The notes: generated by a model not told the origin, from the letters alone. A stretch of 64,000 nucleotides of DNA from Shewanella putrefaciens (GCF_016406305.1 NZ_CP066369.1:1444501-1508500); one strand, 5' to 3'. Shown: positions 9,600 to 18,708, counted from the first letter of the stretch. Translations and numbers: made by a program.

Positions 9600-10163
9600 A
9601 TGACTGAAAATGAACTGCTAAGTCGCTGTGGCGGCAAGTGTGAGCTCTGCACAAGCGAACTCGAACTTTCAATTTATGACTTACCCGCATCGGATGGTCG
9701 TGAAAATGAGATCATGATTTGTGAAACCTGTAGTGGCCAGATTGCTGCGCCAGATACCATGGACATGAATCATTGGCGTTGTCTGAACGACAGCATGTGG
9801 AGCCCGGTCCCGGCCGTTCAAGTGATGTCATACCGTATGCTTAAGCGCTTAAATGGTGAAAGCTGGGCGCAGGATTTGCTGGATATGCTGTATCTGGAAG
9901 ATGACTTAAAAGCCTGGGGTGATGCCGAAGTTGCCGCAGCTGGTGACGATGTGACGCCAACGTTAGACAGTAACGGTGCCGTGCTTAACGCTGGCGATAC
10001 TGTGGTTATCATCAAAGACTTAAACGTAAAAGGCACGAGTTTTGTGGCTAAGCGCGGCACAGCAGTGCGTAACATTGCCTTGACTAGCAACCCAGAGCAT
10101 ATCGAAGGTCGTGTTAACGGCACTCGGATTGTGATCTTGACCTGCTTCGTTAAAAAGTCTTAA
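9600..10163 (+). CDS. phnA: PhnA/YjdM-family zinc-ribbon protein
   Basis: A 187-residue protein of the PhnA (YjdM) family. The N-terminal zinc ribbon uses C14-x2-C17 and C41-x2-C44. The C-terminal PhnA domain has DSNGAVLNAGDTVVIIKDL and VKGTSFVAKRGTAVRNIAL. The name is historical: E. coli phnA lies next to the phosphonate genes, but a direct role in phosphonate use is not established for the family. The gene is monocistronic and followed within 50 bases by a strong terminator. No good Shine-Dalgarno sequence is visible before the ATG. Confidence 0.9.
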   Translation: MTENELLSRCGGKCELCTSELELSIYDLPASDGRENEIMICETCSGQIAAPDTMDMNHWRCLNDSMWSPVPAVQVMSYRMLKRLNGESWAQDLLDMLYLEDDLKAWGDAEVAAAGDDVTPTLDSNGAVLNAGDTVVIIKDLNVKGTSFVAKRGTAVRNIALTSNPEHIEGRVNGTRIVILTCFVKKS

Positions 10164-10207
10164 GTTTGGTTTAGTCTGGGCTCGATTTTTTTAGCTCAAC
10201 ACAATAG

Positions 10208-10249
10208 AAAACCGCCATAGTCGTTAATCGACATGGCGGTTTTTTTATG
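10208..10249 (+). terminator. Intrinsic terminator after phnA
   Basis: AAAACCGCCAT and ATGGCGGTTTT pair (10208-10218 with 10233-10243), with an inner GTCG/CGAC extension, and a T-run follows. The matching A-run on the left arm means it could also work in reverse. Confidence 0.9.
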
Positions 10250-10351
10250 CCTAGTGAAGCACTTATTTGTGCACCGAGGGCCCGATAAAGATATTTAAAT
10301 TCAGCCTGAAAATGACTAATATGCAAAGAATCTTTACGTAGAGATAAACCC

Positions 10352-10939
10352 GTGGCAACTAAACCTATGGCAACAAAACCGATGACAACTAAAACTAAGC
10401 CCACTATCGCTAGTATAACGAACGAGGACCAAGAGGCTATGAACACCCAAGCGGATGGTCTCGATAGAATTGTCGGTCAGTGGCAGCAACAGGGGGTGAC
10501 TGAAGATTTGATCCCTATGGCGGTGCTCGGGCGAATCGCGCGTTTAACCAAATATATTGAAGTGATCCTGCTGCAATGTCATGGCGAATTTGGCTTAGGT
10601 CAGGGCGAGTTTGATGTGCTGGCGACGTTAAGGCGCTCGGGTGAGCCCTTTACCCTCTCGCCATCCCAGTTATATCAGAGCATGATGTTAAGCTCTGGTG
10701 CTATGACGAGCCGATTAGATCGACTCGAAAACAAAGGCTTAATTGAACGGACACACAGTAAGGAAGATCGCCGCGCCGTGCATGTCTCATTAACGCTTGA
10801 TGGCAAGGCGCTCATTGATAAGGCATTGCCGCAGCATATTCAATGTCAGAGTGCCTTGTTAGCAGGGGTGAGCGTTGAAGATAGGCCTATGTTATTGCAG
10901 ATTTTAAAATCTTGGCTGACCCAATTTGAGCCGCAATAG
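10352..10939 (+). CDS. MarR-family transcriptional regulator
   Basis: A winged-helix DNA-binding protein, up to 195 residues, expected to act as a dimer. The MarR signature includes LGQGEFDVLATLRRSGEPFTL, then SPSQLYQSMMLSSGAMTSRLDRLENKGLIER (recognition helix) and the wing SKEDRRAVHVSLTLDGK. The frame opens with GTG at 10352 and a repetitive N-terminus (MATKPMATKPM, then TTKTKP). An ATG at 10439 (MNTQADGLD) would remove 29 residues and may be the true start; neither has an ideal Shine-Dalgarno sequence. The deacylase gene starts 119 bases downstream with its own ribosome site, so joint transcription is possible but unproven. The ligand is unknown. Confidence 0.85.
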   Translation: MATKPMATKPMTTKTKPTIASITNEDQEAMNTQADGLDRIVGQWQQQGVTEDLIPMAVLGRIARLTKYIEVILLQCHGEFGLGQGEFDVLATLRRSGEPFTLSPSQLYQSMMLSSGAMTSRLDRLENKGLIERTHSKEDRRAVHVSLTLDGKALIDKALPQHIQCQSALLAGVSVEDRPMLLQILKSWLTQFEPQ

Positions 10940-11058
10940 CGCAGTAATCTGCCTACATTGGTATTTGGGATAGAGATGACGGCTGATAGCTGGCCGAACG
11001 CTATAGGCAAATAGGATAATCCGCGCGGGACAACATTTGATCGTACAAGGGAGTTGCC

Positions 11059-12072
11059 ATGGTAAAAAGACGTGAAGCATTTGAATTAGCTGGAAAACGA
11101 GTCACAGCGGGGACTCAGCTTGGGATCAAGCTACCCGTCGCTAAGTTGTATACCGATACCCAACTCGATATTCATGTGGAAGTGTTTCACGGCGTCAAAC
11201 CCGGCCCGACATTACTGGTTTGCGCCGCCATTCATGGGGATGAACTCAATGGCATCGAAATTTGTCGGCGGTTATTAGCCAGAGTGAACCCCAAGAATTT
11301 GACGGGCACTTTACTTGTAGTACCTATTGTGAATGTGTTTGGTTTTATTCAGCAATCCCGTTATTTACCCGATAGGCGCGATCTCAACCGTTGCTTCCCA
11401 GGTTCGAGTAAAGGGGCGCTGGCAAGCCGATTAGCTAACCTGTTTGCCACTCAATTATTAGTCCATGCAACCCATGTGATCGACTTACATACTGGCGCGA
11501 TTCACAGGGACAACCTGCCGCAAATTCGCTGTGATACGAATAACGAAACTATGCTCGCCATGGCCAATGCCTTTGGTGCGCCGCTGATCATGCATTCTAA
11601 GGCGCGTAATGTTTCCATGCGGGGTTACGCGAATCAGCAGGGAATTCCGTGTATTTTGTACGAGGCGGGGGAGGCGTTGCGCTTCAGTGAATTGTCAATA
11701 AAATCAGGCCTTAAGGGTGTTCTCAATGTGATGCGCAGTTTAGGCATGCTTAAAGGGCGGGTCAGCAATAAGGGCGCGAGTGTCAGCGCCATTCGCAGTT
11801 ATTGGGTGCGTAGCGAATCCGACGGTTTAGTGAATATGAAGCTTAAACTCGGCCAGCGGGTGACTAAAGGTTATATCATTGCCCATATCGTCAGCCCCCA
11901 CGGCGGAGATAGTGTGGCCATTCGTGCCCCAACCGATGGCATTATCATAGGGATCAGCAATATCCCTGTGACTAACGAAGGCGAGGGCATGTTCCATATC
12001 GCCCAGTTTGAAGGGGATGAGATTGAGATCGCCAACGAGCAACTCGATGAGTTTTTGATGGAATATGCTTAG
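11059..12072 (+). CDS. Succinylglutamate desuccinylase/aspartoacylase-family zinc hydrolase
   Basis: A 337-residue M14-like metallohydrolase. Zinc ligands are visible as H59 and E62 in AAIHGDELNG and H144 in IDLHTGA. The catalytic glutamate is probably in ILYEAGEAL. The C-terminal domain, including IRAPTDGIIIGISN and NEGEGMFHIA, is the beta-barrel seen in this branch. The specific amide or N-acyl substrate cannot be read from sequence. No arginine-catabolism (ast) genes are nearby, so it is probably not AstE. The start ATG has AGGGAG eight bases upstream. Confidence 0.85.
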   Translation: MVKRREAFELAGKRVTAGTQLGIKLPVAKLYTDTQLDIHVEVFHGVKPGPTLLVCAAIHGDELNGIEICRRLLARVNPKNLTGTLLVVPIVNVFGFIQQSRYLPDRRDLNRCFPGSSKGALASRLANLFATQLLVHATHVIDLHTGAIHRDNLPQIRCDTNNETMLAMANAFGAPLIMHSKARNVSMRGYANQQGIPCILYEAGEALRFSELSIKSGLKGVLNVMRSLGMLKGRVSNKGASVSAIRSYWVRSESDGLVNMKLKLGQRVTKGYIIAHIVSPHGGDSVAIRAPTDGIIIGISNIPVTNEGEGMFHIAQFEGDEIEIANEQLDEFLMEYA

Positions 12073-12092
12073 GCCCTTAGCCCCTATCACCT

Positions 12093-14120
12093 CTACAACT
12101 TAAAGCGTTCCACTGAGTTTGTAAGGGAATGGGCAAGCCGGGTCACTTCACTGCTGCGCTCGGCCATGTCCGTGGCTGCAGTCGCATTACGCTCGGCCGC
12201 GAGGGCCGCTTCACTCATGCTCGATTCAATTTGCTGACTGTAGGCGAGTTGTTCATGGGCGGCGTGGGTAATTTGTAAGCTCATATCATTGATAGCATCC
12301 AATGTGTTCTCGATATGGGTGATAGCATGCTGCAGTGCTTGGCTCTGCTGCACACATTCATTGGCCTGCAACTGCCCCGTTGTTATGGCCGTGGCCGCCG
12401 CGGCCGTTTCATTTTGTAGGGCCGTGATCATGGTTTGAATTTCTGCGGTAGAAGATTGAGTCCGAGACGCTAAAGAGCGAACTTCATCGGCCACCACGGC
12501 AAAACCTCGGCCATGCTCCCCCGCACGAGCCGCCTCAATGGCCGCATTGAGTGCCAGTAAGTTTGTTTGATCCGCAATGCTGCTGATGGTCGTTAAAATG
12601 CTGCCTATGTTATCGCTGTGGACACTTAAGCGAGACATCACCTCGACAGAACCACTTAATTTAGTGCTTAACTCGGCGATATCATCTTGATTATCTTCCG
12701 CGATTTGTTTGACCTGATTACCGTATTGTGAAGCCTGCGCTATAAGTTTTGCCGAGCCACTCGCCTGTTCTGCAACGAGATTTGAGCTAGCAACCATGTG
12801 TTCAGTGAGTGCTTTTGTACTATCTACGCGCTCTATTTGAATGCTTGCTGCGCCGGCGATACCTTGGCCCTGTTGGTGGGTTTGGCTTGCCGAATGATCT
12901 AAGGCGTGGGCGTTATTAGTGATATTAGTCAATAGCTTGGCAAGATCATCACAAAGGGTATTCATATTATCGATCAAAGTGCCAAATTCATCATCATGGC
13001 GTTTGGGGATACGTTTGGACAGATCACCGCGGGCGATACTGGCTAACGCAGCATTGGCTAATGCGAGGGGATTTAACATTGCCCTAAGGGTGACGAAGGA
13101 AATAAAGCTCACCATGATAATAAAGACAACCGCAAGCACAATGGCTAAGGTTTGGCCTTGCTGAATATCATCATTCGCTATGGTTTGTAGGCGGGTGAAC
13201 CGGCGGTCGGCGAGGGTGACAAGTTTATCTAAGGCACTGTTATTGGCGTTGAATTCGAGATCGGCATCCTTGTAGTGTTGCTCTGCTTGGGTTTGAGTGC
13301 CGACCACTTGTTGCTGTGCCTGATACAAGTCGCCGGGTGTTGTCAGAAGTGTACGAATAACGGCATACTGCTGCTCAAATATTTGCAGTAAGCCTAAGGT
13401 ATCCAAACCCGTTGTTTGTTGTTTTAAAAAGGTAAAATTGGTATCAAGGTTGCCTAATAGTAGGCTTACATCCTGCTGGTGGTCGCTGACGGTTTTTGCA
13501 TCGCTGGCATAGATTAACTCGGCCATAGTGTTGCTTAGTGTGTATAACATATCGTCGATACGAGTGCCGGTGCCGATAATTTCCTCCAGTAAGGGGGCAT
13601 TATCCGGTAGCGACATGGTCTCAAGATCGATCATGGCATTGCTTGCTTGGGTTTTAGCGTCGGTAAAATGATTAAAGAGTGTTTGATATTGCTGTTTAGC
13701 CTGTTCATTGGCGAGCTTGGCTGCAAACATCGCTTGGCTTTGTTGTAAATAGGCTTGATAGCGGATTTTGGCCTCTTTTAATGAAGCCAGCATCTGGGGT
13801 TGGTCGCTGACTCTTAGTGATAGTTCGTTCTCAATCTGCTGATATTTCCGCTCTAGGGCATTAAAGGCTTGCTGGCTAAGGGTTAGGGCTGCGGTATCCC
13901 TTTGGCTATGGGCCAATGTGGCTAGACGCGACATTTTGACTAGCACTAATTGCAGGTTATTACTCTGTTTTTGCACCGGAACCGCCAGCGTCTCAATGTT
14001 TGCGTAGGCGATTTTCACTTGATAAAGGGAATAATAGAAAAAGCTACTCCCCGCAAGGAGTAGGATGCCAATCGCGCTGAAACTTAAGAGCATTTTCTGT
14101 TTGATGCTGAGTGTTAACAT
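12093..14120 (-). CDS. Methyl-accepting chemotaxis protein
   Basis: A 675-residue transmembrane chemoreceptor. Transmembrane helix 1 spans about residues 10-32. A long periplasmic helical sensor domain (about 33-320) follows. Transmembrane helix 2 is near 322-345 ([18 protein letters not shown]), then a HAMP domain ([20 protein letters not shown], about 346-400). The cytoplasmic coiled coil carries the highly conserved hairpin tip [20 protein letters not shown], which contacts CheA and CheW. The ligand is unknown. It converges on the deacylase gene at 12072, 20 bases away, and is divergent from the FAH-family gene at 14359. No C-terminal CheR/CheB pentapeptide tether is seen (it ends NSVERFKL). 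Confidence 0.95.
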   Translation of the reverse strand: MLTLSIKQKMLLSFSAIGILLLAGSSFFYYSLYQVKIAYANIETLAVPVQKQSNNLQLVLVKMSRLATLAHSQRDTAALTLSQQAFNALERKYQQIENELSLRVSDQPQMLASLKEAKIRYQAYLQQSQAMFAAKLANEQAKQQYQTLFNHFTDAKTQASNAMIDLETMSLPDNAPLLEEIIGTGTRIDDMLYTLSNTMAELIYASDAKTVSDHQQDVSLLLGNLDTNFTFLKQQTTGLDTLGLLQIFEQQYAVIRTLLTTPGDLYQAQQQVVGTQTQAEQHYKDADLEFNANNSALDKLVTLADRRFTRLQTIANDDIQQGQTLAIVLAVVFIIMVSFISFVTLRAMLNPLALANAALASIARGDLSKRIPKRHDDEFGTLIDNMNTLCDDLAKLLTNITNNAHALDHSASQTHQQGQGIAGAASIQIERVDSTKALTEHMVASSNLVAEQASGSAKLIAQASQYGNQVKQIAEDNQDDIAELSTKLSGSVEVMSRLSVHSDNIGSILTTISSIADQTNLLALNAAIEAARAGEHGRGFAVVADEVRSLASRTQSSTAEIQTMITALQNETAAAATAITTGQLQANECVQQSQALQHAITHIENTLDAINDMSLQITHAAHEQLAYSQQIESSMSEAALAAERNATAATDMAERSSEVTRLAHSLTNSVERFKL

Positions 14121-14358
14121 TGAGCTATTGACCTTTTAGCAAGTGGTTTCAGACATATCTTCGCCAGCGGTATTAAAGGGTTAATCATCAGAGAGAGTGG
14201 CCATTCGTGGGGCATTTTTATGCCGTGTCATGCCCCTAGTACATTGTTTTTATTTAGATATAAAACTAAGTGTAGCAGAGAGTTGCAGGCACAAAATTGT
14301 ATACTGTGTTTTGATTGTAGTAGCGAGTGACGTTAAGTAACCATAAGAAGGACTGAAA

Positions 14359-14985
14359 ATGAAAACCGTGATGTTAGCTAATGAAGCGATAACGCCGAGT
14401 AAAATCCTTTGTATTGGGCGCAACTATGTCGAGCATATCTATGAGCTAGGCAATGAAATGCCAGAGGATATGGTCGTGTTTTTAAAGCCCAATTCGGCGA
14501 TTTCGTCCCAGCTATTTGCCGAGCATCAAAGTGAAAGCCTGCACTATGAAACCGAGCTGTGTTTTATGTTCCAAAATGGCCGTTTTAGTAGCGTCGCCGT
14601 CGGTTTAGATCTCACAAAACGCGATCTGCAAACTAAGTTAAAAGCTAAGGGGTTGCCCTGGGAGCGGGCAAAAGCCTTTGATGGTGCTGCGTTATTCAGT
14701 CCGTTTGTGGCGATTGATGATGCAGAGGCGCCGCTGCATTTCACCTTGAGTATCAACGATAAGCTGGTCCAAGAGGGGCATATCGATTTAATGATCTACA
14801 AACCTCTGACCATATTGTCCGAGTTGCAAGCCTTTATCAGCCTAAATGACGGCGATATTGTGATGACAGGTACCCCTAAGGGCGTGGGGGTTATTCCCGC
14901 TGAGAGTGTCTTTAAAGTCACATTGAGCCGAGGCCTGCACGCGAGCACTGAGCCCTTGCTCGAGTGGCAATGGCAAGTGTCTTAA
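14359..14985 (+). CDS. Fumarylacetoacetate hydrolase (FAH) family protein
   Basis: A 208-residue single-domain FAH-fold hydrolase or decarboxylase. Family hallmarks are CIGRNYVEH, FLKPNSAIS, the metal-binding pair E64/E66 in LHYETELCFMF, and GDIVMTGTPKGVGVI. Members act on acylpyruvates, oxaloacetate or aromatic-catabolism intermediates; the substrate is not determined here. It is monocistronic, divergent from the chemoreceptor gene, with GAAGGA before the ATG. E. coli YcgM is a likely relative by length and motifs. Confidence 0.88.
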   Translation: MKTVMLANEAITPSKILCIGRNYVEHIYELGNEMPEDMVVFLKPNSAISSQLFAEHQSESLHYETELCFMFQNGRFSSVAVGLDLTKRDLQTKLKAKGLPWERAKAFDGAALFSPFVAIDDAEAPLHFTLSINDKLVQEGHIDLMIYKPLTILSELQAFISLNDGDIVMTGTPKGVGVIPAESVFKVTLSRGLHASTEPLLEWQWQVS

Positions 14986-15162
14986 GCCTTGAAGTAGCTG
15001 AAATTCGTCTGAACAATGTCAATAAATCGCGAAGCAATAAGTACTGTTACGGCGAGTTACCCCTAATACTGCCCACGTAATATCGCCGTGGTTGTAACTT
15101 AATATTTTGGATTTAGAATATTGAATTTAAAGGTTTAATTTAAATATTTTTATTCAAATGAG

Positions 15163-15405
15163 CTAGAGTCCCGCGACGGCTTCCATATCGAGTTCAATAT
15201 CGGTGCAGCCTTTAGCGCAGTAAATGCCCGCGGCTTGTTCGGCTTTTGCCTGCTCAGGCAATATCACTTTAAGGGTCTGTTTACAGTGAGGGCATTGTAC
15301 TGGCTTACCCTTAAATACCCGCTTAATCAGATTTTTCTGCTCATTAAACGAAGTCGCCGTGGTTTGGTTTAATACGGCAAAGGGGCTAGTAGAAGCGCTT
15401 GTCAT
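15163..15405 (-). CDS. Small zinc-ribbon hypothetical protein (80 aa)
   Basis: The C-terminal half has CPHC and, after a spacer, CAKGC, which can form a zinc ribbon. The N-terminus is Ser/Thr-rich and probably disordered. No specific family is recognised. It converges on the FAH gene across a 177-base gap and is divergent from the gene at 15721. Confidence 0.6.
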   Translation of the reverse strand: MTSASTSPFAVLNQTTATSFNEQKNLIKRVFKGKPVQCPHCKQTLKVILPEQAKAEQAAGIYCAKGCTDIELDMEAVAGL

Positions 15406-15720
15406 CGGCGAGGGGATCCTTAACTTTTAAGTGGATAAACGTTTCATGCCTAACTGCTAGGGCGTGTAGTACAGGGGCATGGGCCTTAGCGCGGGGATTA
15501 TAGCCTGAGTCGGGTTATTATTGAAAACTGCCGAGTGATGTTTTTAATGGCGAAGGTAAACCGCTTGCTTATTCCCGTCGTCATTAGCTGAACTTAGGCT
15601 GACGAAAGCAAAAATAAATTAAGTTTCATGCAGTGTATGGGTTTGTTTTTTACGGCTATCTGTAATACTGCTTTTTCCCTGTGAAATAGGGAACAGGAGT
15701 GGAATAAGAAGGGGAAGAAG
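15406..15720. other. Divergent intergenic region, no gene seen
   Basis: These 315 bases separate the zinc-ribbon gene and the membrane-anchored unknown. They should hold both promoters, but I can assign no convincing -35/-10 pair or operator. An AGAAGGGGAAGAAG purine run just before 15721 is the ribosome site of the next gene. Confidence 0.4.
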
Positions 15721-16515
15721 ATGAGTACATTTGTAAAATTAACCGTAGTCGCCACCATCGTTGTGCTCGGCATTCTTGCTGTGGGGATTTACCGTTTCAA
15801 CATGACCAATGATGATATTTTTATGGTGATGGAAGACGGTGGGGTGATGCAATACGATGATGCCATGGCGAAGAAGCACGCCGATGCGGTGACGAATGAG
15901 GCGCTAAGCACACCCGAGTTTGCAGTACCCAGTGAGGTTAAACCTGTGGCGAATGCCTCGGAGGTTATGGGTAAACTCTTTAGTTTAAATACCGCAAACC
16001 CCTTTGAAGTGAAACTACCTGAGGGAGGTAAGTCCATGGTGTTAACCCATTTTATCAAGGTTAAACAAACGGAATTTGCCATGGGTGATTATCAGGATGG
16101 CGAAGTGAAGGGGCGAGTCTTGCTCGACTATATGCGTATTACGCCACTCAATTTTGATCCCGCACTCAATCCCGATACTGAAAATCAGGCACCCATTTCG
16201 GATGATCCTAAAATGCAGACCATGCCCTTTGTCGCCCCCTTTATCGTGACCACTCAAGGCTCTGGGGTATTTTGGTATCTTGGACTATTTAACCTCGATT
16301 ATAGCCAGAATTCTCTAAAGCATTTGGGCAGCGTTATGTTAGGTGACAGGATAGAAGTCGATAGTATCGAACCTGTATATCCCTTTGAATCACCTTACAA
16401 AATAGCAGTGACTTACCGAGATAGAGCACCGAGCCAAGCTATGTCTGAGGAGCCTAAAGTCGTTAAGACGGTTGAGATGACTGTGAGTGAATCCAAGATC
16501 TCTAGCGGACATTAG
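15721..16515 (+). CDS. Membrane-anchored hypothetical protein (264 aa)
   Basis: The N-terminus is a single hydrophobic helix (about residues 7-25, VVATIVVLGILAVGIY), probably a signal anchor with the rest in the periplasm. The remainder is hydrophilic and rich in Pro, Asp and Val, with no motif I recognise. A strong purine-rich ribosome site precedes the ATG. The next gene (DUF3224) starts 138 bases later with its own ribosome site. It is probably a genuine genus-level gene of unknown function. Confidence 0.65.
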   Translation: MSTFVKLTVVATIVVLGILAVGIYRFNMTNDDIFMVMEDGGVMQYDDAMAKKHADAVTNEALSTPEFAVPSEVKPVANASEVMGKLFSLNTANPFEVKLPEGGKSMVLTHFIKVKQTEFAMGDYQDGEVKGRVLLDYMRITPLNFDPALNPDTENQAPISDDPKMQTMPFVAPFIVTTQGSGVFWYLGLFNLDYSQNSLKHLGSVMLGDRIEVDSIEPVYPFESPYKIAVTYRDRAPSQAMSEEPKVVKTVEMTVSESKISSGH

Positions 16516-16653
16516 GGTTATCCTGGGTCCTGTGTTAAGTTATTTTTCGCCCGATAAACTCGCTTAGATCCTAGATGTGATTTGGTGTTTATGGCTTTTT
16601 GAGGCATCAAAGCTTGGGAATGCACAGTTCAAGATCAAAACAAGGAGAGTGCG

Positions 16654-17076
16654 ATGGATGCAAAACAAATCAGCGGAAAATTCGATGTAAAACTCACCCC
16701 CAGTAACGCTTATGCAACAGGTGTTAATGGTGTGGCCCTTGGCAGAATGACGCTAGATAAAACCTTTTACGGTGAACTTGAGGCCCGCAGCCAAGGGGAA
16801 ATGCTCAGTGCTATGACGTCAGTCAAAGGCTCTGCGGGTTATGTGGCGATTGAGCAAGTGGTGGGTAGCTTGTGCGGTAGGCAGGGCAGTTTCGTGCTGC
16901 AGCACTTTGGCATTATGACCGACGGACAAAATCGCCTGATCTTAGAAGTAGTTCCCCATTCAGGCGCGGGCGAGTTGCAGGGGTTAACTGGCACTATGGC
17001 CATCAATATCGAAAATGGCCAACATTTCTATGAATTTCAGTTTGGGTTTGAAACCGCCACAGAGCCTGAATTTTAG
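16654..17076 (+). CDS. DUF3224 domain-containing protein
   Basis: A 140-residue beta-barrel-type protein matching the DUF3224 pattern. It begins with SGKFDVKLTP, then LGRMTLDKTFYGELEA, GSAGYVAIEQVVGSL, GRQGSFVLQHFGIM, and a closing GELQGLTGTMAI. The family is related in fold to the AOC-barrel/lipocalin-like proteins, and its function is unknown. CAAGGAGAG lies seven bases before the ATG. No signal peptide is seen, so it is probably cytoplasmic. Confidence 0.85.
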   Translation: MDAKQISGKFDVKLTPSNAYATGVNGVALGRMTLDKTFYGELEARSQGEMLSAMTSVKGSAGYVAIEQVVGSLCGRQGSFVLQHFGIMTDGQNRLILEVVPHSGAGELQGLTGTMAINIENGQHFYEFQFGFETATEPEF

Positions 17077-17136
17077 CTTGTATCTGGCGTTAGCTTTCAG
17101 TGGTCCTATTTCCCGCTCCTAAAATCTGCAGGCTAT

Positions 17137-17400
17137 ATGTTGTTACCCGTGCTGCCGCTGGCGTTTTATCAGCAACAGTGTTGGTTAGATAGGAAGGAAT
17201 TACAACAAGCGCTGCAGAAATATGCACAGGCGATAGGCTGTAAATTTCAGGATTTTAGCAACACCACTGAAAAATCACTTCCCCAAGCTAGTCAATTAAG
17301 TGTTATGTGGGTACTTATAGTGCTCACAATATTGATAAACATCGTTTTTTTGTTATTGGGCCTGGCTTGGACACCCAACCTAAAATGGCATAACAGTTAA
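17137..17400 (+). CDS. Small membrane protein whose C-terminus is supplied by a mobile repeat
   Basis: An 87-residue frame with a hydrophobic N-terminus and a second strong transmembrane segment (VMWVLIVLTILINIVFLLLG). Its last codons (LAWTPNLKWHNS) lie inside the repeat that begins at 17358 and recurs at 17578. The present C-terminus is therefore probably not original: the element appears to have landed in or beside the gene. There is no clear ribosome site. The original product is unrecognised. It could be a truncated gene or a chance frame. Confidence 0.4.
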   Translation: MLLPVLPLAFYQQQCWLDRKELQQALQKYAQAIGCKFQDFSNTTEKSLPQASQLSVMWVLIVLTILINIVFLLLGLAWTPNLKWHNS

Positions 17401-17563
17401 CCTCCGGCTATGCTTTAGTTAAGCATTAGACAAGGAGGTTTTTATGCCGCGCCCTCGCAGAACTCAAATTAGCCTTGAAGACACCCCCTATTACCATTGC
17501 TGTAGCCGCGTTGTTCGGCGCGCCTTTTTATGTGGTGATGATACCTACTCGGGGAAAAACTAT
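17358..17563 (+). repeat. Partial upstream copy of the RAYT element 5' end
   Basis: About 205 bases matching 17578-17782. They comprise the 13-mer GGGCCTGGCTTGG, the hairpin leader, the ribosome site and the first 40 codons or so of the transposase. Differences counted by eye are about 11 substitutions and one extra T, mostly in the coding half. The 13-mer itself occurs three times (17358, 17565, 17578). Confidence 0.85.
17399..17440 (+). promoter_or_regulatory. SD-sequestering hairpin, truncated copy
   Basis: AACCTCC (17399-17405) pairs with GGAGGTT (17434-17440), and inside it ATGCTT pairs with AAGCAT across a TAGTT loop. The right outer arm contains the AGGAGG ribosome site of the pseudogene that starts at 17444. 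Same structure as the intact copy at 17619-17660. Confidence 0.65.
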
Positions 17564-17620
17564 AGGGCCTGGCTTGGGGGCCTGGCTTGGACACCCAACC
17601 TAAAATGGCATAACAGTTAA
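17444..17620 (+). pseudogene. Truncated RAYT transposase fragment
   Basis: A 58-codon remnant. It starts MPRPRRTQISLEDTPYYHCC and follows the intact transposase to about codon 40 (DDTYSGKNY). It then runs across the junction into the 13-mer and the leader of the next copy, ending with the same LAWTPNLKWHNS tail as the gene at 17137. It lacks the HUH and tyrosine motifs, so it cannot be an active transposase. Its ribosome site and hairpin are intact, so a short peptide could still be made. Confidence 0.8.
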
Positions 17621-17782
17621 CCTCCGGCTATGCTTTTGTTAAGCATTAGACAAGGAGGTTTTATGCCGCGCCCTCGCAGAACTCAAATTAGCCTTGAAGA
17701 CACTCTCTATTACCATTGCTGTAGTCGAGTTGTTCGGCGCGCCTTTTTATGTGGCGATGACACCTATTCGGGGAATAATTAT
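17578..17782 (+). repeat. Second copy of the RAYT leader and 5' end
   Basis: The counterpart of 17358-17563, continuous with the full transposase gene. Confidence 0.85.
17619..17660 (+). promoter_or_regulatory. SD-sequestering hairpin before the RAYT gene
   Basis: AACCTCC (17619-17625) and GGAGGTT (17654-17660) form the outer stem; ATGCTT (17630-17635) and AAGCAT (17641-17646) form the inner stem. The outer arm buries the AGGAGG Shine-Dalgarno sequence three bases before the start codon. This should limit translation of the transposase, as hairpins in transposase leaders are known to do. It could also be a recognition hairpin for the enzyme. Confidence 0.65.
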
Positions 17783-18640
17783 GACCATCGCCGAGGTTGG
17801 GTAGAATCATTACTGTTTGAACTTGAAGCGGTTTTTGCTATTGATGTGGCTGCCTTTGCGGTGATGTCAAATCACTTGCACGTAGTGTTGCGGGTAGATA
17901 TCGACAGTGCAAATCGCTGGACTGACCGAGAAGTGCTTGAACATTGGCATAAGCTGTTTAAAGGCGATGAACTAACACAAAAATTCGCTAAAGGTGAGTT
18001 AGTTGAACCCCACCAAGTGCTCAGACTTAAGCATGCCATTGCAGTTTACCGCAGCCGATTATGTGATATTTCATGGTTTATGCGCTGTCTTAACGAACCG
18101 ATAGCAAGGCAAGCAAATCAAGAAGATAACTGTACAGGCCGATTTTGGGAAGGTCGCTTTAAGTCACAAGCTCTACTTGATGAAGCCGCAGTGTTAGCCT
18201 GTATGGCTTATGTTGATTTAAACCCCATTCGAGCCAAGATGGCCGATACGCCAGAACAATCCGACCATACCAGCATCCAGCTGCGGATTCGGGCCGCATT
18301 AAAAGGTGAACAACCTAAAAATTTACTGCCTTTCGTTGGCAATGAGTGTGATAACCAACCCAATGGCATTGCCTTTTCATTAACGGATTACCTTCAATTG
18401 GTGGAGGATACTGGGCGAATCATTCGCAATGATAAATGTGGTTCCATCGGTGAAACTAGCGCCAAGTTGCTGACAAGATTAAATATCCCCCATGACAATT
18501 GGCTCAAACTGACCACGGATTTTGGTAAGTTATTTCATGGCCCCGTGGGTACGTTGCAGGAACTCACCGATTACTGCGAACACTTAGAAAAGCGACGACG
18601 GCATTTTGCGGCAAGTTGTCTGCAGTTTCACCGCAACTGA
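17663..18640 (+). CDS. REP-associated tyrosine transposase (RAYT), Y1/HUH family
   Basis: A 325-residue IS200/IS605-like single-strand transposase. The start ATG at 17663 follows AAGGAGG; the longer frame from 17630 uses a poor start inside the leader hairpin. The HUH metal-binding motif is in AVMSNHLHVVLRV near residue 75-85. The region with conserved tyrosines (AVYRSRLCDISWFMRCLNE, GRFWEGRFKSQ, CMAYVDLNPIRAKM) supplies the catalytic tyrosine. Proteins of this type cut and paste or mobilise REP-like hairpins as single strands. No classic inverted-repeat ends are seen; hairpins flank both sides. It appears intact, so it may be active. Confidence 0.9.
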   Translation: MPRPRRTQISLEDTLYYHCCSRVVRRAFLCGDDTYSGNNYDHRRGWVESLLFELEAVFAIDVAAFAVMSNHLHVVLRVDIDSANRWTDREVLEHWHKLFKGDELTQKFAKGELVEPHQVLRLKHAIAVYRSRLCDISWFMRCLNEPIARQANQEDNCTGRFWEGRFKSQALLDEAAVLACMAYVDLNPIRAKMADTPEQSDHTSIQLRIRAALKGEQPKNLLPFVGNECDNQPNGIAFSLTDYLQLVEDTGRIIRNDKCGSIGETSAKLLTRLNIPHDNWLKLTTDFGKLFHGPVGTLQELTDYCEHLEKRRRHFAASCLQFHRN

Positions 18641-18671
18641 TAACGACTTGATATATATCTAATAAGAATTA

Positions 18672-18708
18672 TCGCCAAGCATCTCCCCATCACAATGGGA
18701 TGGCTTGT
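18672..18708. repeat. Imperfect hairpin just downstream of the RAYT gene
   Basis: AAGCATCTCCCCAT pairs imperfectly with ATGGGATGGCTT across a short CACA loop. There is no T-run. Its position suggests a REP-like hairpin or transcript end for the transposase. Confidence 0.4.
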
